A DNA stretch of 64,000 nt, taken from assembly GCA_016903675.1 (NCBI GenBank), contig JADQBA010000003.1, positions 62,001 to 126,000 of the forward strand. The letters run 5' to 3'. Positions within the stretch are counted from its first letter, which is position 1, and each line of letters begins with the position of its first letter. Positions 51,041-59,787 of the stretch are shown piece after piece. Both the position numbers and the translations under genes were made by a program. The notes beneath the pieces were generated by a model, which was not told the DNA's origin, ran no database searches, and was given only the letters and a program-made list of their open reading frames with translations. Source of the DNA: Stigonema ocellatum SAG 48.90 = DSM 106950. GTDB lineage: Bacteria; Cyanobacteriota; Cyanobacteriia; Cyanobacteriales; Nostocaceae.

Positions 51041-51781
51041 GCGACTGAGGAAAAAACGCAGGCGATCGCTTTGGGGATGTGATAAAAGATTATTTGCTGG
51101 ACCTTGTTCTGCTATAATTCCCTTGTCCAAAAATATGACCCGATGAGCGGCTTCACGAGCAAATTGCATTTCATGGGTGACAACTACCATTGTCATACCC
51201 TCTGCTGCGAGTTGCTGCATGACTTGCAACACTTCACCTACAAGTTCTGGGTCTAGGGCACTGGTGGGTTCGTCAAATAGCATGATTTGGGGGTTCATAC
51301 ATAAACTTCGGGCAATGGCTACCCGTTGTTTTTGTCCACCTGAAATTTGTTCGGGATAGGCAGATGCTTTGTCCAACAGTCCTACCTTTTCGAGATAAAA
51401 CCTCGCCATCTGTACACTTTCATTTGGGGATTTTCCCAGTACTTTACGCTGAGCGAGTGTCAGATTTTCCAGCACACTGAGATGTGGAAACAGGTTGAAT
51501 TGCTGGAATACCATGCCTACTTGTGTCCGCAACTGCCGTAGTTGCTGATTGTTGAAGTTAGATTGGTGTAGGGGAATATCGTTGACTACTAAACGCCCAC
51601 CGCTAATGGTTTCTAAGCGGTTGAAACAACGTAGTAGGGTACTTTTGCCACAACCAGAGGAACCAATGACTGCAACGACTTCTCCTCGATTGATTTCACC
51701 GCTGATTCCCTTGAGGACTTTGAGGGAGCCAAAGTTTTTTTCAATGTTTTCAAAAATAATGGCGGGGGTGGAATTTTCCAT
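51020..51781 (-). CDS. Polar amino acid ABC transporter ATP-binding protein (GlnQ type)
   Basis: 253 aa. The Walker A is VIGSSGCGKSTLLRCFNRLE, the signature AYPEQISGGQKQRVAIARSL and Walker B IMLFDEPTSALDPELVGEVL, followed by the switch His in VVVTHEMQF. The subfamily features VGMVFQQFNLFPHLSVLENL and KGIIAEQGPANNLLSHP are those of polar amino acid ATPases (GlnQ/HisP). Partner permease and binding protein genes are not beside it here, unlike the usual operon. The C-terminus LSRLMNYEL and its TGA stop are encoded by the TTCATAA repeat array. ATG at 51781 (MENSTPAIIFENIEKNFG). Confidence 0.92.
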   Translation of the reverse strand: MENSTPAIIFENIEKNFGSLKVLKGISGEINRGEVVAVIGSSGCGKSTLLRCFNRLETISGGRLVVNDIPLHQSNFNNQQLRQLRTQVGMVFQQFNLFPHLSVLENLTLAQRKVLGKSPNESVQMARFYLEKVGLLDKASAYPEQISGGQKQRVAIARSLCMNPQIMLFDEPTSALDPELVGEVLQVMQQLAAEGMTMVVVTHEMQFAREAAHRVIFLDKGIIAEQGPANNLLSHPQSDRLRFFLSRLMNYEL

Positions 51782-51840
51782 ATCTGATCTGCTGCATTAT
51801 AGCTGATTGTATCGAAGTCCCGCCAAAATCTAAAATTGTT
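51782..51840. other. Short spacer
   Basis: 59 bp between two minus-strand genes; probably holds the promoter or simply a linker. Nothing else seen. Confidence 0.3.
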
Positions 51841-52419
51841 TTACCATGCTTCAGCCCAATAGACAATTTCTGATGCTGAAGAGTCAATGGCTACCCCATA
51901 GCTATCTCCATGATTCCACCTGAAGTTGGAACTTCCCCGGTGGTGTGCATCTAATACTAATATTTCATAGCTGGGTGGAAAGGAGTCTTCTTTGGAGTCA
52001 CCAGTATAAAAGAAAGTTGTCGGTACACCGTTGGGTAGGTTTACGTGGTCATTTGTGTTACCACCTCTATATTTGTGTTGAGAAATATCACTGTACTGTA
52101 AAAGTAATTTTTTTATCTTTTCTGGGGGCTGTTTCAGTCTCAGTTGAAAAAAACTACCTCCTTGCGAAAAAGCAGGAGAATAAGCAATATGGACTTCTGA
52201 TGCATCAGTGGGAATATTTGTAGGAAAATGTTTTATTTGTGTTTGATTAGACCAAAAAACATTGCGAATTTCTCCATAGCGTGAGGTATCAGTTATCTCC
52301 TGATTTTCACTTATACTGCTAGAGGCTTTTCTCAAAAAAAAAGCCCCGCCAATGATACCAAAACTGCCAAGAAACAATAAGGCGATAGCAACGGTGTTAA
52401 CAAGATGCGCTCGTTTCAT
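51841..52419 (-). CDS. Hypothetical exported protein with N-terminal anchor
   Basis: About 192 aa from the ATG at 52419 (MKRAHLVNTVAIALLFLGSF); a second ATG one codon up is also possible. It has one N-terminal membrane segment (about residues 8-29, then a basic LRKAS). The rest is extracytoplasmic: TSRYGEIRNVFWSNQTQIKH, SEVHIAYSPAFSQGGSFFQL and SYEILVLDAHHRGSSNFRWN. I do not recognise a family. The sequence ends ASEIVYWAEAW. It may be co-transcribed with the downstream ABC ATPase (59 bp apart). Confidence 0.6.
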   Translation of the reverse strand: MKRAHLVNTVAIALLFLGSFGIIGGAFFLRKASSSISENQEITDTSRYGEIRNVFWSNQTQIKHFPTNIPTDASEVHIAYSPAFSQGGSFFQLRLKQPPEKIKKLLLQYSDISQHKYRGGNTNDHVNLPNGVPTTFFYTGDSKEDSFPPSYEILVLDAHHRGSSNFRWNHGDSYGVAIDSSASEIVYWAEAW

Positions 52420-52834
52420 CAAATTGGGTGCATCTAAACTTTTGTAGGAATATATCCAACTACTACCTGAATGGGTAGAACTCCGGATCTAGCTCTAGAT
52501 ATATTTACAAAAAATCAGTAAAACCCCCGAGTTCTAGTACATCAAAACTATTGTATTGCAGTCCTAAATGATTTGCTTTCCTTGGACAAACTCAGTAAAT
52601 AAGTGCGAAACAGATGTACTAAGTTTTACTCGCTAAAGTCTCCTTCTGAAACTATCTTGCCCATTTTTTGGTATTCTCGTCGGGTGGCGCAGATGAGGTT
52701 ATTCGAGGATTGGAAAAAATTCGCCCTTGAGCGCGGCACCCACAAGGAACCACACATCTCGGCTCTTGATTTACGGATGGTAGGTGCCGTGCCGAGCGAT
52801 TAGACGACGAAATAGGAAGCTGGATCGCCAACCG
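52420..52834. other. Gene-poor spacer
   Basis: A 36-codon plus frame (MRLFEDWKKFALERGTHKEP, about 52692-52803) is open but has no recognised family or visible ribosome-binding site. Otherwise nothing is seen. Confidence 0.4.
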
Positions 52835-55147
52835 CTATATTGACCCCTCTCTCATCACCAAATCAATCGCAGAGTCAATTAACTCAACCGCCGCTGTTTC
52901 ATAGTGATAAGTCTTAAACCGAAACTTGCCCACAATTTCGAGTTGCTTCGACGGTCGATGTCCATATTTGGACTCATACAGTTGTAATGCGATAGTACCA
53001 ATAGTCGTCATCTGTCCAGGGGTGGCAATGAGTCCGCGAAGAAGCAGTCTTGATGAGACAGTGACGGTATTTGGTGTTGCTTGGGCAAAGCCAGGGGTGT
53101 TGCCCAAGCGCGAGAATATTTTGGTGAGTTCATCAACAGGTTCGATAAGTAAAGTCATTAGCCCAGTAAACCGTTTTGCTGGTTTATCTGTCGCCACAGC
53201 AATCTTTAATGCTTCTGATTGTCCAACCGCGATAAATGTCCCTTGAGCGCGAGTCATGGTAGTATAAAGCAGTTGACGGGTTAACATGAGGTAGTTAGAC
53301 ATAAGTAAGGGGAAAATCACATACGGAAATTCACTCCCCTGGCTCTTATGACACGTTATACAAAACGAATGCATGATTTGCTCAAAGTTACCAGGATAGT
53401 AGTCAACAATCGCGCCTCCCTCCCAGGAAATCTTCACCATTTGTTTTTGCTCATCGGAAGCCATCACCCTACCAGTCTCGCCATTCATCACTGGCGGCAC
53501 AGTATCGTAACGATTTTTAAGTTGTATTACCCTATCCCCCACTCGGTAAACCACTGACCCAGAAACGACTTCTTTTTGGTGATCTTTTTTGGGATTAAAG
53601 ATAGGCTGAAGCAGCTTATTAAGATTGTTCACACCTGCTGCCCCTTCCTTCTGGGGTGCTAACACCATCACTTGTTGATTTAAATCCACATTCTCACTGC
53701 TCATTGCTTTGACTAACTCGACAATGACCAGAGCAGTCTTTTGTGGTGAATCTGTTTCCAGCATGGCGCAGTCCCCCACATCCATCCATGAGCAAGCCTG
53801 ATTAAATTTGTGCAGTGTGGGGACTGTGCCAAAATTTACGTCACTAGCTGCATAAATAATCGGGCTTTCGTGTTGCTGTCGATAAATGGTTTGCAATCTT
53901 GTTGTCGGCACGATATCAGAATGAAGCAAGTCTCGCAACACCATTCCCGCCCCGACACTGGGTAATTGGTCAGAGTCTCCTACCAGCAGAATTTGGGTTG
54001 TTGGTGGTAAAGCTTTCAATAGGGAATTGAACAAAAATATGTCCACCATTGAAAATTCATCAACGATCAGCCAATCAATCTTCAGGGGATTATCCTCGTT
54101 ATAGAGAAAGGTGCTTCCAAGTCCCTGCCATTGCAGTAGACGGTGAATGGTACTTGCAGATATCCCAGTTGCGTTTTTCATCCGGTTTGCTGCCTTCCCG
54201 GTGGGCGCTGCAAGAGCTATAGTTGCCCCCTGAAAAGTCAACCATTGCACCAAGGTTTTTAGCACATAGGTTTTCCCGCGCCCAGGTCCGCCTGTAATTA
54301 TACTAATAGGATGTTTAACCGCCATGAACAAGGCACTGATTTGTTCAGGACTCAAGCGAGAGAGTGAGCGATATTCAGCCCCAAGAAATTCAGCTACCCA
54401 GTGTTCTAAATGTTCTGTCGAGTTTTTTGGTTGGTTAATTAAAGTTTGAATTTTTAACGCTACAGAAATTTCAGCACGGTAGGCGGCTCTTAGATAAACA
54501 CTATTGGCAATTTCGCCATAAACTAAAGTTTGTTTCTCAACTAACTGCTCTAGAATGGTACTCAAAGATTTATAATCGGGTGTGTGGTCAGGACGCTGGA
54601 GCAAAGATACGGCACGCCCAAGCAATTGGGATTCAGGCAGAAAACAATTGCCCTCACTCAAAGCTTCCTTCAAGACATGGAGCAGACCTTTTGTGTAACG
54701 AGTATCACTTGAAACCGAAATACCCAGCGACATCGCCAACTCATCAGCAGTTTTAAAGCCGATGCCCTCAATGTCATCAATTAATTTGTAAGGGTCGCTC
54801 TCAAGTACTGCTGAGGTTTTGTGTCCGTAATGGTCACAAATCTTTAAGGTTAACTTCAGTGATGTTCCCACAGCTAAAAGCTGGGCAATAGCTGCTCTTG
54901 TAGGATTGGCTTTACTTTCTGACCAAACTTTGGTAATTGCAGCGATTCGATATTTAGCAAGACCTGGGACTGACTCAAGTCTTTCTGGATGGGTCTCTAA
55001 CACCAATAAGGTGGAAGAGCCAAAGTGGTTTACAAGAGTTTGGGCAGTTTTTTTCCCGATTCCACGAAAAAGTCCACTTTCTAAATACTGCTGGATTTCG
55101 ACCAAGGTTAGTTCTGGAAGTTTATCGACAATTGGGAACGAAATCAT
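52835..55147 (-). CDS. recD2: RecD2-type ATP-dependent DNA helicase
   Basis: SF1B 5'-3' helicase, 770 aa. The N-terminal region carries helix-hairpin-helix motifs (GIGKKTAQTLVNHFGSSTLL, SVPGLAKYRIAAI, IEGIGFKTADELAMSLGIS). The helicase core has Walker A ISIITGGPGRGKTYVLKTL (an Arg where most relatives have Thr: GGPGTGKT), motif II WLIVDEFSMVDIFLFNSL, motif III ILLVGDSDQLPSVGAGMVLR and the C-terminal SH3-like/motif V-VI region (SFCITCHKSQGSEFPYVIFP, LLYTTMTRAQG). It acts in DNA repair without RecBC. ATG at 55147. No neighbour indicates a special role. Confidence 0.92.
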   Translation of the reverse strand: MISFPIVDKLPELTLVEIQQYLESGLFRGIGKKTAQTLVNHFGSSTLLVLETHPERLESVPGLAKYRIAAITKVWSESKANPTRAAIAQLLAVGTSLKLTLKICDHYGHKTSAVLESDPYKLIDDIEGIGFKTADELAMSLGISVSSDTRYTKGLLHVLKEALSEGNCFLPESQLLGRAVSLLQRPDHTPDYKSLSTILEQLVEKQTLVYGEIANSVYLRAAYRAEISVALKIQTLINQPKNSTEHLEHWVAEFLGAEYRSLSRLSPEQISALFMAVKHPISIITGGPGRGKTYVLKTLVQWLTFQGATIALAAPTGKAANRMKNATGISASTIHRLLQWQGLGSTFLYNEDNPLKIDWLIVDEFSMVDIFLFNSLLKALPPTTQILLVGDSDQLPSVGAGMVLRDLLHSDIVPTTRLQTIYRQQHESPIIYAASDVNFGTVPTLHKFNQACSWMDVGDCAMLETDSPQKTALVIVELVKAMSSENVDLNQQVMVLAPQKEGAAGVNNLNKLLQPIFNPKKDHQKEVVSGSVVYRVGDRVIQLKNRYDTVPPVMNGETGRVMASDEQKQMVKISWEGGAIVDYYPGNFEQIMHSFCITCHKSQGSEFPYVIFPLLMSNYLMLTRQLLYTTMTRAQGTFIAVGQSEALKIAVATDKPAKRFTGLMTLLIEPVDELTKIFSRLGNTPGFAQATPNTVTVSSRLLLRGLIATPGQMTTIGTIALQLYESKYGHRPSKQLEIVGKFRFKTYHYETAAVELIDSAIDLVMREGSI

Positions 55148-55632
55148 GAGTTAAATAGCAGTTGAAATCGTCAGAGATGGTGGGGTGAGCGGATATTGTG
55201 AGCATTCTAGCACAGAGCATTCGAGAGAGGAGAGCGTGGCGGGTCTGAATCTCCCACTAATTGATTCTGACTCCTGACTCCCGTCTTCTGACTCTTTCTT
55301 CAATTTAAGGTTTAATACCACGAGCGTCTACAGTCATAGGACAAAGTGAGCCTGTTATCTTTAATTTTCTTGTCTGCATCATAACCTACAGATTGACTCA
55401 CCATCGCGCCCTGACCAACTTTTCAAACACCCTCTAAATCGTATCTGTGAGCCAGATGAGAAAGATTGGTCAATTGTTGCATTAGCCCTTGCTTTCGGCT
55501 GTCCAATTTGGACGGAGGATCAGGATTTCTTCGGCACAGGTATTGCTACATGGCGAACCAAAAACATAGAAATTTTCTTCAACGAATAAATATAATTAAT
55601 ACACTCGGACTACTTACCCCAAAAACCGATGT
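55148..55632. other. Gene-free spacer
   Basis: About 485 bp. A plus-strand frame of 136 codons (55466-55876) overlaps the next gene in antisense and is not convincing. No repeat family seen except TTGATTCTGACTCCTGACTC. Confidence 0.4.
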
Positions 55633-55995
55633 TTATCCTAAAAACTCAACGTCAACCTTTCGCAAGGGCTTGCCATGTGCTTTACTTTTGTCAAGGGAAA
55701 TTTCGGTAGAGCGAACCATTAACTCGATCGCTTGCCGAATGGCAACATCATCGCCCCGAAGACAACGACGAAACAGTTTCTCAACATTCATCGATGTGCC
55801 ATCTGCACCAGCATTGAGCATGGTCATAGCGTTGGTGTTTGCCTGTAGATTAGCGCGGTCTATGCAAGCAGCGTAAAGCAGAAACCCACAAGCAGTATAC
55901 ATATCCACAAACGTATCAGGTTCGCCGTTGATTGTACATGGTCTAGGCGGCTGGGCTAGTGGGTGATGGAAGAGGTTGATGTCTAGGTCTGCCAT
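55633..55995 (-). CDS. Hypothetical protein in the RNase II-family operon
   Basis: 120 aa: ADLDINLFHHPLAQPPRPCT, FVDMYTACGFLLYAACIDRA, VEKLFRRCLRGDDVAIRQAI. It starts 5 bp after the RNase stop on the same strand, so it should be co-expressed. There is no signal peptide. Two mildly hydrophobic stretches are present but no clear membrane helix. I do not recognise the family. Possible alternatives: a phage-derived or regulatory small protein. The C-terminus (KVDVEFLG) lies in otherwise unremarkable DNA. Confidence 0.5.
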   Translation of the reverse strand: MADLDINLFHHPLAQPPRPCTINGEPDTFVDMYTACGFLLYAACIDRANLQANTNAMTMLNAGADGTSMNVEKLFRRCLRGDDVAIRQAIELMVRSTEISLDKSKAHGKPLRKVDVEFLG

Positions 55996-56000
55996 TTTCC

Positions 56001-58061
56001 TTAATTCACCGATGTCTGCGCTTCTTGATAAATTATTTCTTGGAATTGAATCATATCTTTGTGGGGATCGGCGTGGCTGACTTTGACTGAGGTTTGTTCA
56101 CCCAATTTTACATCTCGTTTGAAAAACATGGGTAACTGCAAGCCCAAATCCTCTAACATAATGAGTGCTAAATTACTGTCTTCCCGAAGCCACATCAGCA
56201 CAGTAACCTGCCAAACTTCAGCAGGATGACGACGCAGATACTCTAAAGCCCAATATCTGTTAGTTTGCCGTTCTACCATAGTCACCTCTTGGGTGATGGT
56301 GGACACAGACATCATAACTTCTTTAAGTTGTTCTGCTGTGAAGGGGAGAACCTCACCGCGTAGATGGGCTTTTAACTGAAAGTGCGTCAGTAAGTCGCTG
56401 TAACGACGGATGGGAGAAGTCGCCTGAGTGTAGGTGTCTAAACCCAAACCTGCGTGACGTAGAGGGGTGATGCTCATTTCGCTCTTGGGCATACAGCGAC
56501 GCATAGCACAAGCACGGACGAACCCTGCTGGGAGTTGGAGCAATTCTTCGTCTGGGGGTAATTCTGGCTGGGGTTGACCGCGAAAGGGTAGGGGAATGTT
56601 GTGAGTTCGACCGTAGCGGGCAGCTACTTCACCAGCAAGAATCATCATTTCTGCTACCAGTTGCCGGGATGGTGACTCATCTAAAACGTCGATACTTATG
56701 TCGTCGTTTTTCACTTTAATCATCGCTTCTGGCATATTGATGCTGATGGCACCTTGGGCATACCGCCATGCTTTCCGCCGTTCTGCCCAAGTGGCGATCG
56801 CCACAATTTCTGGTTCCGCCTGCACCCTCAACTCCAGCATTTCATCTACATCTTCGTAGGTCAGGCGATAGGTCGGCTTCATCAAACTTGTGTGTATGCT
56901 ATAATCTTCTACTTCCCCAGTTTCATTTAAAACAATCCCAAAACTCAAAGCGCAACAAACATGTCCCTGCACCAAACTCATGGGGCCAGTTGCCAATACC
57001 TCTGGGAACATGGGAATCATTCCCGTAGGTAAATAAACTGTACTCCCTCGTTTTCTTGCTTCCAGGTCTAATTCATCTTCTGGTATCAGCAAGCGTGTGG
57101 GGTCAGCGATATGCACCCACAGTCGCTCCCGCCCATCGGGGAGTAATTCCCAACTCAGACCATCGTCTATCTCGGTAGTACTTTCATCATCAATGGTGTA
57201 CACCTTCAGATTTGTCAGATCTAGACGGTTTGCGTCTTGGTCTGGCGGAGGGGAATCAAAACGCTGTTGCGCCACTTCTAATACCTTGCTAGGAAACTGA
57301 ACCTGGATTGACGAACGACGCAGAAACAAATTCTCATTCTGGTTCCACCAACCCAAGTCCACTAACAGTTGCATAGCTCCTTGGGGGGTTGCGGGACGAC
57401 CCAGCATAGTCATGGTTTCCAGGACTGGTGCACTTGGGGGATAGGCACGCGACAGAGAGTCATAACTTAGCCCCACACGCACAACGTCAGCAAGCAATGT
57501 TGCATATTTTTCTATTGCTTCCAAACGATTGCGATCAGCACGCTGCCACTCCACTGCCACACCTGTAAGTGCTTGCTCTACACGAGCCAAAAATTCCTGC
57601 TGTCCTCTAGCTTTTACGGCTTCTACTTCCAGCTGGTGTTTACGTTCTGCCACCTGAGCTGCTGTTCGCGGTTCGTAGGCTTCTCCCTTCTGCTTGAAGT
57701 AGATTTTGTCGTCTGATAACAAGCAATAGGCGGCGTAGCACTGTGGTATGTCTGATTCTGAAAACAGCAGATTCGCCATTTCTGCTGGGGTGACTGTTTC
57801 TTCACCTTCTACCAGTAATTCCCAAGCCACCTCCAAACTCGATGGATCTAAATAAGGTTTTACCTCATTCAGAAATTGCGGTATTTGTGAAGACTTGTAG
57901 GTTTGTCCTGTTACTGTGTAGGTGATTTGTCGAGGTGCGAGACTGTGGGATTGATTCCGTTCATCTACTACAAACCAACGGGTCTTTCCGTCTGGACGGT
58001 CTACTACACCCAGACGGCGATCGCTACCAACTCGAAATTCTACTAGCGTCCCCTTCTCCAC
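56001..58061 (-). CDS. RNase II/VacB-family exoribonuclease
   Basis: 3'-5' exoribonuclease of 686 aa. An N-terminal region (MEKGTLVEFRVGSDRRLGVV, a cold-shock-like start) is followed by the RNB catalytic domain. The Asp cluster is in VYTIDDESTTEIDDGLSWEL and RLWVHIADPTRLL. The IPMFPEVLATGPMSLVQGHV and YTQATSPIRRYSDLLTHFQL segments are diagnostic. A C-terminal S1-like region closes the protein. Gene order rpmG-rpsR-RNase II is known in cyanobacteria. The 166-bp gap to rpsR contains a G-rich repeat. In chloroplast/cyanobacterial lineages this enzyme takes part in rRNA and mRNA 3' maturation. Confidence 0.9.
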   Translation of the reverse strand: MEKGTLVEFRVGSDRRLGVVDRPDGKTRWFVVDERNQSHSLAPRQITYTVTGQTYKSSQIPQFLNEVKPYLDPSSLEVAWELLVEGEETVTPAEMANLLFSESDIPQCYAAYCLLSDDKIYFKQKGEAYEPRTAAQVAERKHQLEVEAVKARGQQEFLARVEQALTGVAVEWQRADRNRLEAIEKYATLLADVVRVGLSYDSLSRAYPPSAPVLETMTMLGRPATPQGAMQLLVDLGWWNQNENLFLRRSSIQVQFPSKVLEVAQQRFDSPPPDQDANRLDLTNLKVYTIDDESTTEIDDGLSWELLPDGRERLWVHIADPTRLLIPEDELDLEARKRGSTVYLPTGMIPMFPEVLATGPMSLVQGHVCCALSFGIVLNETGEVEDYSIHTSLMKPTYRLTYEDVDEMLELRVQAEPEIVAIATWAERRKAWRYAQGAISINMPEAMIKVKNDDISIDVLDESPSRQLVAEMMILAGEVAARYGRTHNIPLPFRGQPQPELPPDEELLQLPAGFVRACAMRRCMPKSEMSITPLRHAGLGLDTYTQATSPIRRYSDLLTHFQLKAHLRGEVLPFTAEQLKEVMMSVSTITQEVTMVERQTNRYWALEYLRRHPAEVWQVTVLMWLREDSNLALIMLEDLGLQLPMFFKRDVKLGEQTSVKVSHADPHKDMIQFQEIIYQEAQTSVN

Positions 58062-58083
58062 AAGCCTCGCGTTCTATTTTTCT

Positions 58084-58194
58084 CAAGTTTTTCTTTTTCA
58101 GTTAGGAGTTAGGAGTGCCCCACTGGCGGCGATCCACCTACCATGAATGAAACTTTCTCCCCCTACTCCCTACTCCCTACTCCCCACTCCCCTG
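58084..58194. repeat. G-rich heptad repeat between rpsR and RNase
   Basis: CCCCCTACTCCCTACTCCCT and ACTCCCCACTCCCC (about 58159-58192), G-rich on the minus coding strand and starting about 35 nt after the rpsR stop. AGTTAGGAGTTAGGAGTGCC occurs at 58099-58119. Confidence 0.75.
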
Positions 58195-58226
58195 TTTTTT
58201 GAAACTTAGGAGTTAATAACTCATTT

Positions 58227-58442
58227 TTACCCTTCCGCATTGATGAATGGCAACAAAGCTACAATCCGAGCACGTTTAATGGAAAATGTCAACTCTCGCT
58301 GTTGCTGAGCCGTAAGTCCAGTAATCCTGCGTGGCAGTATCTTGCCTCGTTCAGTGATGAATTTCCGCAATAAATCTACATCTTTATAGTCTATTGGTTC
58401 TCCTGGCTTGATGGGAGAAAGACGACGACGGTAATAGCTCAT
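58227..58442 (-). CDS. rpsR: 30S ribosomal protein S18
   Basis: 71 aa, SYYRRRLSPIKPGEPIDYKD, VDLLRKFITERGKILPRRIT, GLTAQQQRELTFSIKRARIV, ALLPFINAEG. Complete S18, binds S6 and 16S rRNA in the platform. Starts 3 bp after rpmG on the same strand, so co-transcribed. The repeat and the RNase II gene follow it. Confidence 0.98.
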   Translation of the reverse strand: MSYYRRRLSPIKPGEPIDYKDVDLLRKFITERGKILPRRITGLTAQQQRELTFSIKRARIVALLPFINAEG

Positions 58443-58445
58443 ATG

Positions 58446-58640
58446 TTACTTAATTTCCTTGTGAACGGCATGTTTGTTGCAATGGGTACAGAACTTCTTC
58501 AGTTCTAGTCTGTTGGTGGTGTTGCGACGATTTTTCGTGCTGGTATAGCGTGAAACACCAGGAGAACGCTTATCTACGTTAGTACGACACTCTGTACATT
58601 CTAGTGTCACTATTATACGGACACCTTTACTCTTAGCCAT
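58446..58640 (-). CDS. rpmG: 50S ribosomal protein L33
   Basis: 64 aa: AKSKGVRIIVTLECTECRTN, VDKRSPGVSRYTSTKNRRNT, LELKKFCTHCNKHAVHKEIK. Both Cys pairs (CTEC and CTHC) of the zinc-binding C+ form are present. First visible gene of the L33-S18-RNase cluster. Confidence 0.98.
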   Translation of the reverse strand: MAKSKGVRIIVTLECTECRTNVDKRSPGVSRYTSTKNRRNTTNRLELKKFCTHCNKHAVHKEIK

Positions 58641-58686
58641 AAATTTACAAACTCTAGATCCAGAAGATAATTAACACAAATATCCA

Positions 58687-59229
58687 TTATTCCACATTGC
58701 GCCGCAATTTTTCAACTAATCGCTTAACTTTAATATCTAGTGAATAGCCTCGACGGGACGAAACTATCATAGTCTTACTTGCGCGATCGTGCAAAGCTTG
58801 TCTTCTCTGGGTGTCAGAAAAAGCTGCACCACAGTCAATTGCCAGGGGAATTAGTAGAAGTATAGCAGTGAAATTGCTGATGATGTTGCCTAAGGCAATG
58901 GAAACCAAAAGCGCACCCAACCCCACTATCCCCTCTCGCTTTAAAAGTGCTTCCAAATCTGGAACCTTTCCTCGTTGAACTTCCAGCAACTTCATATCGA
59001 AAGCAAAACGCCCCAAACTTTGCCCCTGATTGCTGTAAGGCACTATCACCCGCAACACCAGCCAACCTATGACAAAAACCAGTATCTGAACAAATTGAAT
59101 GCCGAGTGCGCTGCTTCCTAATATGGAACTGACCAACCACACACTAAGGAAATCAATCCCTAATGCCATACCTCTTCGCACAAACTCAACCTTGGGATAG
59201 TATTTCGGGGAGACGGGTTCGATAGTCAT
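58687..59229 (-). CDS. RDD-family membrane protein
   Basis: About 180 aa from the ATG at 59229 (MTIEPVSPKYYPKVEFVRRG); an upstream ATG at 59256 lies within a repeat. It has the RDD signature region VEFVRRGMALGIDFLSVWLV (Arg-Asp pattern) and the PYSNQGQSLGRFAFDMKLLE loop. About four membrane segments follow (LGALLVSIALGNIISNFTAI, LLLIPLAIDCGAAFSDTQRR). The tail QALHDRASKTMIVSSR is typical. Function of RDD proteins is mostly unknown; some act in ion transport. Adjacent to rpmG on the same strand with a 46-bp gap. Confidence 0.85.
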   Translation of the reverse strand: MTIEPVSPKYYPKVEFVRRGMALGIDFLSVWLVSSILGSSALGIQFVQILVFVIGWLVLRVIVPYSNQGQSLGRFAFDMKLLEVQRGKVPDLEALLKREGIVGLGALLVSIALGNIISNFTAILLLIPLAIDCGAAFSDTQRRQALHDRASKTMIVSSRRGYSLDIKVKRLVEKLRRNVE

Positions 59230-59247
59230 AGAAAATAAGTAGTTTTT

Positions 59248-59787
59248 ATATAGCAATCCTATTTAAGAGCAGGACTTGGGGGACGAGGGGGACAAGGGGG
59301 AGAGGGGGAGAGGGGGACGAGGGGGACGAGGGGGACGAGGGGGACAAGGGGGACGAGGGGGACAAGGGGGACAAGGGGGAGGTGTTTGTAATTCGTTTAC
59401 GATTGCTATTTAGGACTATTATTTGATTTTTGAAAGATACGTAGGGTGGGCATTGCCCACCACATCCTATTATTTGATTTTTCAAAGATACGTAGTGGGC
59501 ATTGCCCACCATATCCCGGTGTTGGTGGGCAATGCCCACCCTACAGATACTTAGATTTTTTCAAAATTCAAATATGATTCCTATAGTAATTTATTGGTTA
59601 CGTAGAGCGATGACCTTAGTCTTAACTTTAAGATTAAGGAATAGGGAAACTCTTATTCCCTAGCTGCTATAACAATCTGTCCAGGAGTTATAAACAACTT
59701 CCCCTTGTCCCCCTTATCCCCCTTGTCCCCCCTGTCCCCCTGTCCCCCTTGTCCCCCAAGTTCGGATCTTAAATAGGATTGCTATAT
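59248..59787. repeat. 540-bp region bounded by inverted TATAGCAATCCTATTT repeats
   Basis: Left end TATAGCAATCCTATTTAAGA and right end TCTTAAATAGGATTGCTATA. Just inside, ACTTGGGGGAC and GTCCCCCAAGTT are also inverted. The left part is (GGGGGACGA)n, the right part (TTGTCCCCC)n, and the middle has GTGGGCA palindromes of the family at 28.3 and 32.2 kb. It fills the whole gap between the divergent RDD and moeA genes. Confidence 0.85.
59775..59785 (+). promoter_or_regulatory. Ribosome-binding site of moeA lying in a repeat end
   Basis: AGGA at 59775-59778 with a 7-nt spacer before ATG 59786. Both the box and the first two bases of the start codon belong to the inverted-repeat end TAGGATTGCTATAT. 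Confidence 0.65.
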
